Assembly (NCBI GenBank): GCA_946623915.1
Contig: CAMORQ010000019.1
Span: 1 to 13,195 of the forward strand
Direction: 5' to 3'
From: an uncultured Coriobacteriaceae bacterium
GTDB taxonomy: Bacteria; Actinomycetota; Coriobacteriia; Coriobacteriales; Eggerthellaceae
DNA: 13,195 nt
Part shown: piece after piece, positions 1 through 7,022 of the stretch
Layout of the letters: each line of letters starts with the position of its first letter
Position numbering within the stretch: the first letter of the stretch is position 1
Program-made: the position numbers and the translations under genes
Notes under the pieces: generated by a model
Told to the model about the DNA's origin: nothing
The model's database searches: none
Seen by the model: only the letters and a program-made list of their open reading frames with translations

Positions 1-121
1 AATCTCCCAGCAGCGGCGACAGTCGATGCCGATATTCTACGATAAACACCATCACACATCAAACAGCCTGTGCGGTAGCCCAGGAATCACACGTAAACCG
101 CCGCGCGCCCACTTATCGGAA

Positions 122-127
122 ATTATA
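122..127 (-). promoter_or_regulatory. Possible minus-strand -10 (TATAAT) facing the left edge
   Basis: The minus strand reads GTACGTATAATTTCC, a perfect TATAAT, downstream of the pseudogene and pointing off the left edge. The -35 is poor (GAACAA at 17 bases). An imperfect palindrome, TACGTACGCGCACGTA (127-142), sits just upstream. Apart from this, positions 1-172 hold nothing I can support. Confidence 0.25.
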
Positions 128-172
128 CGTACGCGCACGTAGCGTTGTTCGCATAGATATGCAGCTTCAAGA

Positions 173-868
173 CTACAATACCCGCCCATCGCAATCTAAC
201 CGAAAGCTCTTCATGTCCACCAGGGAGAAAAGCAACATAGGAAAAGACAAGAATAGGGCAATGTAGTATCGTGGCAAAACCGCAGGGGCCAGAAAGACCG
301 ACAGCACCACGATGCCCATGAACAATAGTCTGGGAAACCAGCGAGCGTCTCTGGTCATGGCGGCACGCGCTATGCAAGCAACCAACAGCCAGAAGTAAAA
401 CGGTATCGAAACAATAAGACACAGTATGGGGATCTTCTGCAAAACAAGGTTGGAAGAGATACATAGCAGAATGGCGACCATACCCAAGACAAGCGTCGCT
501 ACGATCACAGAGAGTCACAACAAGGGATCTTTCCAGCGGACCTTCTGAGTGAGCGTCAATTGAGTGCCGAGAACAAACGCTAGAGAAACACCAAACGATA
601 ATAACAGCGTTAGAACCGATTCGCACCTGTAGGCCAAAACGGAATCGACTGTTCGACGGCCTCTGAACGCCACCAGAACAGCAACGCATACTCCCAGTAT
701 CGCACGCAAAGCGTAGGCAATTAGTAAATTAATGGAGTAAAGACGCTGCGGACAATTTGCTTTCCACGCTTCTGCCGGAAGTCCCCAACCGCCTTTCCAT
801 TGATGCAACAGGAACTGCATCGAAGGATTCGTTGCTGCAACAAGCGCATGCTCTTCTGCCTGAATCCA
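173..868 (-). pseudogene. Remnant of a multi-spanning membrane protein with an in-frame stop
   Basis: One minus-strand frame is protein-like from 868 to 173 but is cut by a TGA at 515-517. Before the stop it reads WIQAEEHALVAATNP, then MQFLLHQWKGGWGLPAEAWK, then a helix (INLLIAYALRAILGVCVAVL) and a second (VLTLLLSFGVSLAFVLG). After the stop it continues at once with LSVIVATLVLGMVAILLC and three more helices, ending in VLPRYYIALFLSFPMLLFSL. Helix spacing and composition are continuous across the stop, and no start codon with a ribosome site follows it, so I read this as one damaged gene with about six remaining helices. Upstream, stops in all nearby frames (TAG 869-871, TAG 878-880, TGA 896-898) and no start point to further decay. 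The family is not recognised; a polysaccharide-related membrane protein is likely from the setting only. Confidence 0.6.
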
Positions 869-1150
869 CTACTGCTGCTAAAAGCGTCCAGTATTTCACG
901 CAAGATGCCAGCGTCAATTACGATGAAGCGAAGGGTCAGTTGCCCGACATCTCGCATCGTTAATCCGTGCTTCGCGCGCCGGCGACATCGAGGTGGCACC
1001 TACAGCGCCGTTCGGCTTTTCAATGGTATCAGGGTAGACGCGCGACACCTACGACAATCCGCGGCATTCGCTCCATCCCGCAAAAAGCGCAGCGCCGATA
1101 CTCCAAGCATTCATTGGCTTGAGCCGTGTCGAATCCGCAGCCATCGATCC
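869..1150. other. Non-coding or decayed stretch between synthase gene and pseudogene
   Basis: No convincing gene, RNA or repeat is seen here. Minus-strand frames are short and broken. A fragment reading RDVGQLTLRFIVIDAGILRE (about 898-957), in another frame than the pseudogene downstream, could be its decayed upstream part. The base run AGCAGCAGTAGT at about 869-880 is a possible slippage point between the two frames. Confidence 0.4.
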
Positions 1151-1199
1151 CGTGTAATTAAGCTAGGGCGATCCCGTCGGGTCGACGCCACCTTACACG
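1151..1199 (-). terminator. Inverted repeat just after the synthase stop; weak terminator candidate
   Basis: CGTGTAA (1151-1157) and TTACACG (1193-1199) are perfect seven-base complements three bases beyond the synthase stop. Between them lies a smaller hairpin, CGTCG-GGT-CGACG (1175-1187). No T-run follows on the minus strand, so this is not a classical intrinsic terminator. It may protect the 3' end of the transcript or be a decayed site. Confidence 0.3.
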
Positions 1200-1201
1200 A
1201 T

Positions 1202-2269
1202 TTAGCCCACCATCTCTTCGGTAATCGTGGTGTCTTCGGGAATATCAACCCGCGCGGTCGATCCCACAACGCGGGCGATTTGCGAAGGCGGAATGCCAGT
1301 GCCTGGGCGTTTGAAGGTGAGCATGTGCTCTTCGATGGTCGCCCCTGCTGGGATGTCACACGTGGCGACAAGCGAACGGCGTGCGTTGACGCGAGCGAAG
1401 AACTCGGTTTCGCTGTACGCCAAATCGGGCGAACCCAGAAGCTTCTCGACGAATTCCACTCCTTCCAGAATCCCCCGGACGTCATCGGGGTCCATGGCAT
1501 GGTAGTGGTCGTTGCCCGTAAGCGTTTTGTCCAGCGTGAAGTGCTTTTCCACCACCGTGGCGCCCATGGCGTAGGCGGTCTTGATCACGTCGTGGGACAC
1601 GTCTGGCTTGCAGTGATCGGAATAGCCGATAATGCAGTCGGGGAACGCCTCGCGCAGCGCGGCGATGCGGCGCAGGTTGGCGTCTTCATAGGGCGTGGGA
1701 TACTCCAGCACGCAATGGAGCAGCGTTAACGGCGCATCGTTCACTTCGCGCACAGCCGCCACCGCGGCCTGCATTTCGGAGAGATTGGCAGCGCCCAGCG
1801 ACATGACGATGGGCTTGCCCTTGGATGCCTGGTAGCGGATGAACGGCAGGTTCGTCAGGTCAGACGAAGACACCTTGTATACGTCCATCAACGGCTCAAG
1901 GTAGTCGGCGCTTTCGAAGTCGAAAGCCGTGGAGCAAAAGTCCACTCCGATGCTCCTGCAATGGGCGGCAAGCTGCTCGTATTCGGCGCGCCCGAACGAA
2001 TCGAACTTCTTGAACAGCTCGTATTGGCTGGTCGTGGGCTCTTCGCTTGTGTCCCAGTACGAAGGCGAATGCTTCGATGCAAGCGTGCCGGCCTTGTAGG
2101 TCTGAAACTTCACCGCATGCGCTCCAGCCTCCGCCGCCTCCCTGCACATCAACTTGGCGGCTTCCATGGTGGAAATGCCGCGCTGATCGGCAATGTCATA
2201 GTAGTTCACGCCGATTTCGGCAATTAACGTGAACTGCCCCGAAGTTATGCGGTCTACCAGGTTGCTCAT
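1202..2269 (-). CDS. neuB: NeuB-family N-acetylneuraminate/legionaminate-type synthase
   Basis: Predicted 355-residue cytosolic enzyme that condenses phosphoenolpyruvate with a free six-carbon amino sugar to a nonulosonic acid. The TIM barrel shows LIAEIGVNYYD (15-25), AVKFQTYKAGTL (52-63), DFCSTAFDFES (110-120), YKVSSSDLTNLP (131-142), LHCVLEYPTPYEDANL (184-199), IGYSDH (214-219) and EKHFTLDKTLTGNDHYHAMDP (starting at 241). The histidines H219 and H243 match the metal ligands of NeuB. The C-terminal antifreeze-like (SAF) domain (about 294-355) has RRSLVATCDIPAGATI and LTFKRPGTGIPP. The motifs around 184-261 are closer to NeuB/LegI than to PseI as I recall those sequences, so the product may be a neuraminic- or legionaminic-type acid. 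Start ATG 2269 has GGAG seven bases upstream and overlaps the preceding stop (ATGA). It is the last gene of its block. Confidence 0.93.
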   Translation of the reverse strand: MSNLVDRITSGQFTLIAEIGVNYYDIADQRGISTMEAAKLMCREAAEAGAHAVKFQTYKAGTLASKHSPSYWDTSEEPTTSQYELFKKFDSFGRAEYEQLAAHCRSIGVDFCSTAFDFESADYLEPLMDVYKVSSSDLTNLPFIRYQASKGKPIVMSLGAANLSEMQAAVAAVREVNDAPLTLLHCVLEYPTPYEDANLRRIAALREAFPDCIIGYSDHCKPDVSHDVIKTAYAMGATVVEKHFTLDKTLTGNDHYHAMDPDDVRGILEGVEFVEKLLGSPDLAYSETEFFARVNARRSLVATCDIPAGATIEEHMLTFKRPGTGIPPSQIARVVGSTARVDIPEDTTITEEMVG

Positions 2270-3900
2270 AGTTGCTCTCCTAGAATAATGCGCTTGACGC
2301 GCTTCCCTCCCGAACGTAAGTCATTGGCAAGCATGCGGTTGCGCATCTCGCGTCGAACAGATTCGGCATCCACCAGCCAATCGAAAGTCTTGGCGATGTC
2401 TTCATCGCTTACATCGCTTCCCATGCCCAGGTTCACGAACCCGTTGTCCATTTGGGCGAACGCATGCAACTGCTCACGGGCGTTCTGTGCCAGCACAACA
2501 GCGGGAACGCCCATAGCGGCAAGCTCGAAGGTGGTACGTCCCTGCGAGCAGAAGGCCAAATCCGCTTTCGCCATTATATCGCTGACCCGGACCAAGTCGC
2601 GCACAACCGAAATGCCTTTTTCGGGCAGCGGAACGACCGTTTCGCCTTTGTATCCCGGGCCCAACACAAAGTCGAAGGCGACCCGCACTCCATCGGCGTT
2701 GTAGGACCGCGCGAGCGCATAGAGGCGCGACGACAGATCCAGCGGATCGGACCCGCCGAACATGACCAGCACTCGTTCGACCACAGGCGAAAACGGCTTT
2801 GGGCTCACTGTGAAAAACTCGTCACGCAAGCACACGTATTTGGCACCCGTGTACGCGTTCGGCAAAGGCGAGGCGTCTTCGTAGATGGCGTTGACCACTG
2901 CATTGGCCAGGCGCGCACCCTGCCCCAGGTCTTCGAACGTCACAATACGTTTGACGTGCGGATGCAGACCCAAGATATAGCCGGCGTCGGTATCGAGCCG
3001 ATCGTTGACCACAATGTCGACCCCGGCGGCTGCGAGCCAGTCGAAGAATTCTTGGTCGTTGCTCACCTCGACCACCTGCATATTGCTCGCACGCAGCTTG
3101 TCTATGCCTTCCCGGTGGGCCCCATCGCACACAAACAACACCTCGTGTTCAACCAGTTCGTACGCAAGCGTCAAACATCGGAAAATATGGCCCATGCCAA
3201 GCTCAGGGTATCCGTCCACGCGGAAAACGATACGTTTGCGTGAAAGCATGGCCTCGCACACAATCCAATCGTCGAAGGTGTCGATGTCGGTTGCCTCGAC
3301 TGCGGGAACTTCGAAGATGCCTACCTTGGCGCCGAGGCGGCTCTCGGGCATGACGCATGCGCGGCGCGCAACAAGGAACGCTCCTGTCTCGCGGTATTCG
3401 GGCGGTAGCTGCTGACGGTTCAAACGACGCTCGTAAGCGGGAACCACGGAACCATCTGAGTCCTTCTTCCAGCTTAAGTGTGGATCGTTCACCACGCTGA
3501 TCAGGGAATCATCCGAACCTTGAACGAATGCCCCGAGCGCCGCATCGAGCGTTTCCGAGGTGAGCAAAGGCGACGTGGGCTGCAACGTGAGCACCGCATC
3601 ATAAGGCCTTCCAACTCGCGGCTCCATGCGAACCACAGCGTCGTAAACCACCGGATCGAGCGTCACAGCATCAGCAGCTAGCTCCGAACCTCTGTCGAGC
3701 GCCACCACGCCCGTGAACTGACCGGCGAACGAGCGGATTTCATCGGAGTCGGACGTGACCACCACGTCGGTTACGAACTGGCTTTCAAGAGCGTTCAAGA
3801 TGGAGTATTCGATGAGCGGCCTTCCGCACATAAGCCGCATGTTCTTGCGAGGAATCCCCTTCGACCCTCCGCGGGCAGGTATGACGGCAAGTATTTTCAC
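2266..3900 (-). CDS. CMP-nonulosonate synthetase fused to PseG-like UDP-sugar hydrolase
   Basis: Predicted 544-residue two-domain cytosolic enzyme (numbering here counts from the alternative TTG one codon upstream). Domain 1 (about 1-222) is a NeuA/PseF-type cytidylyltransferase that activates a nine-carbon sugar acid with CTP: VIPARGGSKGIPRKN (7-21), LQPTSPLL (107-114), ETGAFLVAR (172-180) and EATDIDTFDDW (203-213). Domain 2 (about 223-545) is a PseG-like GT-B hydrolase that removes UDP from a UDP-diamino-trideoxy sugar: FRVDGYPELGMGHIFRC (227-243) with the catalytic-type His239, FGGSDP (382-387) and CSQGRTTFELAAMGVP (452-467). The two activities are usually separate proteins. GTG 3900 is preferred to TTG 3903 because GGAG lies five bases before the GTG and only two before the TTG. 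Its stop overlaps the NeuB-family start by four bases (ATGA). Confidence 0.88.
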   Translation of the reverse strand: MKILAVIPARGGSKGIPRKNMRLMCGRPLIEYSILNALESQFVTDVVVTSDSDEIRSFAGQFTGVVALDRGSELAADAVTLDPVVYDAVVRMEPRVGRPYDAVLTLQPTSPLLTSETLDAALGAFVQGSDDSLISVVNDPHLSWKKDSDGSVVPAYERRLNRQQLPPEYRETGAFLVARRACVMPESRLGAKVGIFEVPAVEATDIDTFDDWIVCEAMLSRKRIVFRVDGYPELGMGHIFRCLTLAYELVEHEVLFVCDGAHREGIDKLRASNMQVVEVSNDQEFFDWLAAAGVDIVVNDRLDTDAGYILGLHPHVKRIVTFEDLGQGARLANAVVNAIYEDASPLPNAYTGAKYVCLRDEFFTVSPKPFSPVVERVLVMFGGSDPLDLSSRLYALARSYNADGVRVAFDFVLGPGYKGETVVPLPEKGISVVRDLVRVSDIMAKADLAFCSQGRTTFELAAMGVPAVVLAQNAREQLHAFAQMDNGFVNLGMGSDVSDEDIAKTFDWLVDAESVRREMRNRMLANDLRSGGKRVKRIILGEQL

Positions 3901-3944
3901 CAATGCTCCGTCCCTTGCACAACATCAACTTTATCGGAACCATT

Positions 3945-3979
3945 GTGACAGATTAACGCGACAGATGACGTGACAGATT
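3945..3979. repeat. Three near-tandem copies of a GTGACAGATT-type direct repeat
   Basis: GTGACAGATT (3945-3954), GCGACAGATG (3958-3967) and GTGACAGATT (3970-3979) share the core GACAGAT with starts 13 and 12 bases apart, about one helical turn. They lie 42-80 bases upstream of the fused synthetase start and just before the distal plus-strand promoter. This is the layout of a multi-copy regulator binding site. No regulator gene is in the window. Confidence 0.55.
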
Positions 3980-4007
3980 GGCGCATATTCTGGCTCATGC
4001 GTATGAT
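3978..4007 (+). promoter_or_regulatory. Possible distal plus-strand promoter (TTGGCG-18-TATGAT)
   Basis: TTGGCG (3978-3983) and TATGAT (4002-4007) are separated by 18 bases and point toward the pyruvyl transferase gene, 186 bases upstream of its ATG. The -35 overlaps the last copy of the triple direct repeat, and the dyad at 4046-4083 would lie in the transcript leader. That arrangement would allow control of initiation or elongation. Confidence 0.35.
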
Positions 4008-4045
4008 AGAATCCGCAGCACCAGCTAGTGGCGCCGCCTACTCAA

Positions 4046-4083
4046 TTGCCGTTGTGAATCGCGCGATGCCAACGAACGGTCAA
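4046..4083 (+). promoter_or_regulatory. Nested dyad symmetry in the divergent spacer (candidate operator or hairpin)
   Basis: The core ATCGCGCGAT (4058-4067) is a perfect ten-base palindrome. It is flanked almost symmetrically by CGTTG (4050-4054) and CAACG (4070-4074), and further out by TTGCCGTT (4046-4053) and AACGGTCAA (4075-4083), complementary apart from one extra base. The whole covers about 38 bases between the divergent blocks. It could be a dimeric regulator site for both directions or an RNA hairpin in a long leader. The symmetry is seen directly; the role is inferred. Confidence 0.45.
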
Positions 4084-4150
4084 AGTACAATGATTCAGCA
4101 ATAACGAACGACAGACGACGGCGCGCAGTATTCGGTAACGCGCATGGTTG

Positions 4151-4156
4151 TATAAT
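4151..4156 (+). promoter_or_regulatory. -10 element (TATAAT) of a likely promoter for the plus-strand block
   Basis: A perfect TATAAT lies 37 bases before the pyruvyl transferase ATG, which would give a short leader holding the GGAG ribosome site. The -35 position is weak (GTATTC at 17-base spacing), suggesting a need for an activator or a second, stronger promoter upstream. A small GCGCG/CGCGC inverted repeat (4121-4125 and 4139-4143) covers the -35 region. Confidence 0.5.
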
Positions 4157-4192
4157 AGCTGCTGAAGTTAGTTCGGTTCACGGAGATAGGCC

Positions 4193-5332
4193 ATGCGCAT
4201 CGCGCTGCTTTCGGGTGCAGACAAGAATGCTGGGGACTTTTTGATAGTCCACCGCGCCAAGGCGCTCATGCAGTCATGCCATCCGGGCTGCGAAATCGTC
4301 GAATTTCGCCGCAATGAAAGCCTGGAACCGCACCTGGACGACTTGAACGCCTGCGACATTGCCGTATTCGCGGGCGGGCCGGGCTATGTGCGAGACAGTT
4401 ACCCTGGGCGCTTCCCTCTGGTTACGGATCTTTCGCGCATACACCCTCCCCTATTTGCGCTGGGCATGGGGGGCTATTCGCCTATGCCCGCCGTCTCCTC
4501 ATATCAGTGCACGGAAAAAAGCAGAGAACTACTCAATCGCATACGCGATGACGGCTTCGCGTTCGGATGCCGCGATGTGCTTGGCGAGCAGATTCTGCAC
4601 AATTGGGGATACGAAAACACGGTTCTCACAGGCTGTCCAGCCTGGTACGACATTGCGCTAGCCGAAACGGACACATTCGCCGAGGGGCAACCAACAAGCT
4701 CCATAGAGCGTATTGCGATATCGGACCCCTCCAGCGTCTACAACATGCACTACGCACCGCTTCTCGTTGGGTTCTTGCACGACAGGTTCCCTTACGCCTG
4801 CATCACGTTCGTGTTCCATCGCGGATGGACCGCAGACGAATTCACCAATCCATCGCAGGCGAAACGTGCCGAAGAACTAAGGCTATGGCTGTCCGAACAC
4901 GACATCGAATGTCTGGACATATCGTACGGGCACGAAGGTTTCAAGATCTATAACGAATGTGATCTGCAAATCGGGTTCCGCGTGCACGCCCACCTGTACA
5001 CGCTAAGCCAGCGCAGGCCTTCCATCCTTATCGAAGAAGATGGGCGCGGCTTCGGCGCAAACAAAACATTGGGGCTTCCCCACATCGGCCTGTACCCTAC
5101 CAGCTCGTTTGAACTCTACGGCAAAAAGGCTCTCAACAAACTCGCCGGCAAGCCGCCCTCCCTTAGCACGTTCGAAACCGAACGGTTCCAAAACGCCGTG
5201 GCGATGCGCCTGGAACAATGCCTGGAAAGCAACTTCACCGACGTCGCAACTGCGTTCGAAACCATGGTCGCCCATTACCCGGTCATGCGCGAGCACATCA
5301 GGAGCATGGCAAACGCAAACAAAGGCGCCTAG
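4193..5332 (+). CDS. Polysaccharide pyruvyl transferase family protein
   Basis: Predicted 379-residue cytosolic enzyme of the WcaK/CsaB family, which moves the enolpyruvyl group of phosphoenolpyruvate onto a sugar to form a ketal-linked pyruvate. Signs are the N-terminal LLSGADKNAGDFLIVHRA (5-22), FAGGPGY (59-65), the CRDVLGEQIL helix start (126-135), TGCPAW (146-151) and, in the second half, the strong motif IGFRVHAHLYTLSQRRP (260-276) followed by EEDGRG (281-286). The length is normal. ATG 4193 has a good ribosome site (GGAG, seven bases upstream) and a TATAAT 37 bases before it. It is the first gene of the plus-strand block and is followed by the flippase after seven bases. Some members of the family transfer other groups or lack pyruvylation activity, so the exact reaction is inferred. 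The acceptor sugar is unknown. Confidence 0.85.
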   Translation: MRIALLSGADKNAGDFLIVHRAKALMQSCHPGCEIVEFRRNESLEPHLDDLNACDIAVFAGGPGYVRDSYPGRFPLVTDLSRIHPPLFALGMGGYSPMPAVSSYQCTEKSRELLNRIRDDGFAFGCRDVLGEQILHNWGYENTVLTGCPAWYDIALAETDTFAEGQPTSSIERIAISDPSSVYNMHYAPLLVGFLHDRFPYACITFVFHRGWTADEFTNPSQAKRAEELRLWLSEHDIECLDISYGHEGFKIYNECDLQIGFRVHAHLYTLSQRRPSILIEEDGRGFGANKTLGLPHIGLYPTSSFELYGKKALNKLAGKPPSLSTFETERFQNAVAMRLEQCLESNFTDVATAFETMVAHYPVMREHIRSMANANKGA

Positions 5333-5339
5333 CCGCAAC

Positions 5340-6890
5340 ATGGCTTCCCGCACGCAAAAGTCCATACGCAACGCCACCGTAGGCTTGGGCGTCCAAATCT
5401 GCACGCTGCTGCTGGAATTCGGCGTGCGCACAGCGCTCGTGTATGGGCTGGGGCGCTACTACCTGGGACTGAATAGCGTAATGACCGGCCTTTTAGCCAT
5501 GTATTCGCTGGCGGAACTCGGCATGGGCAACGCGCTGGTCTATTCCATGTACGAGCCGCTCGCACGCGGGGACCGATCGAAAACCGAAGCCTACCTGGCC
5601 CTATTCAAGAAGGTGTACCGAGTGATCGGTGTCACAATCGTCGGCATCGCCGTGCTTGCCACCCCACTGATCCCCCGCATCGTGAACACCGACATGACAA
5701 CCGAAGTCTACACCATCTACGCTCTGTTCACCGCCAACACAGCCATCAGCTACCTGGCATTTGCCTACCGTGGGTCGCTCATGCAGGCGGACCAGAACCG
5801 CTATCTGGTGTCGCTGTCTGATTTAGTGTTCGCCATAGTGTCATCGACGGGGCAAATCGTCTGCTTCGCGGTTTTCAATAACTATATCGCGGGGCTGTGC
5901 TTCCTCGTGATCGGGCAGCTGCTGAAGAACCTGTTCGTATTCTGCCTAAGCAAGACTAAGTACCGCCACATTTCGTTCTCGTCTAAGGAAAAGCTCGCTC
6001 CTGCGGAAACCACTCAGCTGAAGAAGAACATCTTCGCCATGGCCATCGGCCGTTTCAGCGACACGGCCAACAACAGCTTCCTGAACGTGGTCATATCCGC
6101 TTTCGTCGGATTGGTGGAAAGCGGACTGTTCTCCAATTACCAGATGGTCTCCAACGCCATCGTGCGCCTTTCCACCCAGCTATTCGGTGCGGTTACCCCC
6201 AGCGTGGGCAACCTGCATGTGGAAGCACCTGTCGAACGGCAAAAAGAGGTGTTCCTCGAAATCACCTACCTATCAGCCTGGGTCTACATCACCATCGTGA
6301 CGATGGTGTGGGCAGCCATCGACCCGTTCATCCAACTATGGACAGACTCCAGCGACTACATCCTCCCAAAAGCCTGCACCCTAGGTGTAGCGGTGAACCT
6401 GCTGACCATAGGGCTTTTACGCGCGACCGTCGTTTTCAAGGACGGCTGCGGTATCTTCTACCAAGGACGCTACCGTCCCGTGGCTAGCTGCATTTTGACC
6501 GTGGTGTTCGCCGTAGCGCTGTCCCAGCCCTTTGGAATTGCGGGCGCAATCTGGGCATCGCCCTTAAGCCGCGTACTAACCGCCTTGTGGTACGACCCGT
6601 ACTTGGTCTACAAGCACGTGTTCGGGGAAAGGCCGTGGGAATACTATCTGCTGACTGCAAAATTCATACTAGCCACTGCCGCATCGCTGTCAATATGCAC
6701 GTTTGCCTGCAAGCTAATCGCGTCCAACACCATAGGTACATTCTTGATAGCGGTAGCGTGTGCAGCAGTAGTATCGCAGGGCGTATTTCTCGTTCTTTTC
6801 GGAAAGAACCCGCATTTCATGGGTGCCGTTTCTCTTGTGCACAAGAAAAGACAAGCTGAGCAGCCGTCAAGCGGACAGTATAATAGTTGA
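5340..6890 (+). CDS. Wzx-type polysaccharide flippase (MOP superfamily)
   Basis: Predicted 516-residue membrane protein with 12-14 helices that would move lipid-linked repeat units across the cytoplasmic membrane. It begins MASRTQKSIRNATVGLGVQI and continues LLLEFGVRTALVYGLG, the normal entry of Wzx proteins of Gram-positive bacteria. Then comes the conserved segment YSLAELGMGNALVYSMYEPL (55-74), with the cytosolic loop RGDRSKTEAYLALFKKVYR after it. A long loop (205-230) separates the two halves, and the second half repeats the fold with RFSDTANNSFLNVVISAFVG. The open frame extends upstream into the pyruvyl transferase gene, but ATG 5340, seven bases after that gene's stop, gives the expected N-terminus. 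Its ribosome site is weak (AAAGGCG, 12 bases away), so translational coupling to the upstream gene is likely. Confidence 0.9.
   Translation: MASRTQKSIRNATVGLGVQICTLLLEFGVRTALVYGLGRYYLGLNSVMTGLLAMYSLAELGMGNALVYSMYEPLARGDRSKTEAYLALFKKVYRVIGVTIVGIAVLATPLIPRIVNTDMTTEVYTIYALFTANTAISYLAFAYRGSLMQADQNRYLVSLSDLVFAIVSSTGQIVCFAVFNNYIAGLCFLVIGQLLKNLFVFCLSKTKYRHISFSSKEKLAPAETTQLKKNIFAMAIGRFSDTANNSFLNVVISAFVGLVESGLFSNYQMVSNAIVRLSTQLFGAVTPSVGNLHVEAPVERQKEVFLEITYLSAWVYITIVTMVWAAIDPFIQLWTDSSDYILPKACTLGVAVNLLTIGLLRATVVFKDGCGIFYQGRYRPVASCILTVVFAVALSQPFGIAGAIWASPLSRVLTALWYDPYLVYKHVFGERPWEYYLLTAKFILATAASLSICTFACKLIASNTIGTFLIAVACAAVVSQGVFLVLFGKNPHFMGAVSLVHKKRQAEQPSSGQYNS
6879..6884 (+). promoter_or_regulatory. Perfect TATAAT -10 hexamer at the end of the flippase gene
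   Basis: TATAAT is encoded by the codons for the tyrosine and asparagine just before the flippase stop. It lies about 140 bases upstream of the TTG start of the second Wzy-like gene. No convincing -35 is present at 16-18 bases (the best match is CTGAGC). It might drive the downstream gene separately. The base run GTATAATAG-TG around it also surrounds the TATAAT at 4151. The rest of the 132-base gap to 7022 shows no further feature except the ribosome site just before 7023. Confidence 0.3.
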
Positions 6891-7022
6891 TTGACGAAGT
6901 CGAGCACAAATGAGGTGCGGGCGTCCTCGGAGCATGGTTGTAGCACTTTGTCACCCTGCCCACGTCCGCTCGTGTCGCACAGGCGCAGCTGTCATCTTTC
7001 ACACTAACAGAGAGGGAGACCA

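Noticed and set aside
1..52. Minus-strand open frame beginning at ATG 52 and running off the left edge (17 codons).
   Set aside because: Too short, no ribosome site, and no recognisable sequence; only the nearby TATAAT hints at a gene further left.
508..517. TGA in the left membrane gene read as a recoded codon (selenocysteine or Trp).
   Set aside because: No SECIS-like structure was apparent and TGA is used as a normal stop for several genes here; further stops upstream favour decay.
123..689. Minus-strand open frame of 188 codons at the left end.
   Set aside because: Rich in Cys and His without helix pattern, while the alternative frame over the same bases encodes clear membrane helices; judged the wrong frame of the pseudogene.
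800..1729. Plus-strand open frame of 309 codons.
   Set aside because: Its 3' two-thirds or so is antisense to the well-supported synthase gene, and the translation is rich in Arg and His with no domain; a shadow of high-G+C coding on the other strand.
2452..3243. Plus-strand open frame of 263 codons.
   Set aside because: Lies fully inside the fused synthetase/hydrolase gene on the opposite strand, and the translation has low-complexity shadow composition.
5040..5339. Upstream extension of the flippase frame by 100 codons.
   Set aside because: Overlaps the pyruvyl transferase in another frame, and its residues are not membrane-like; ATG 5340 gives the typical N-terminus.
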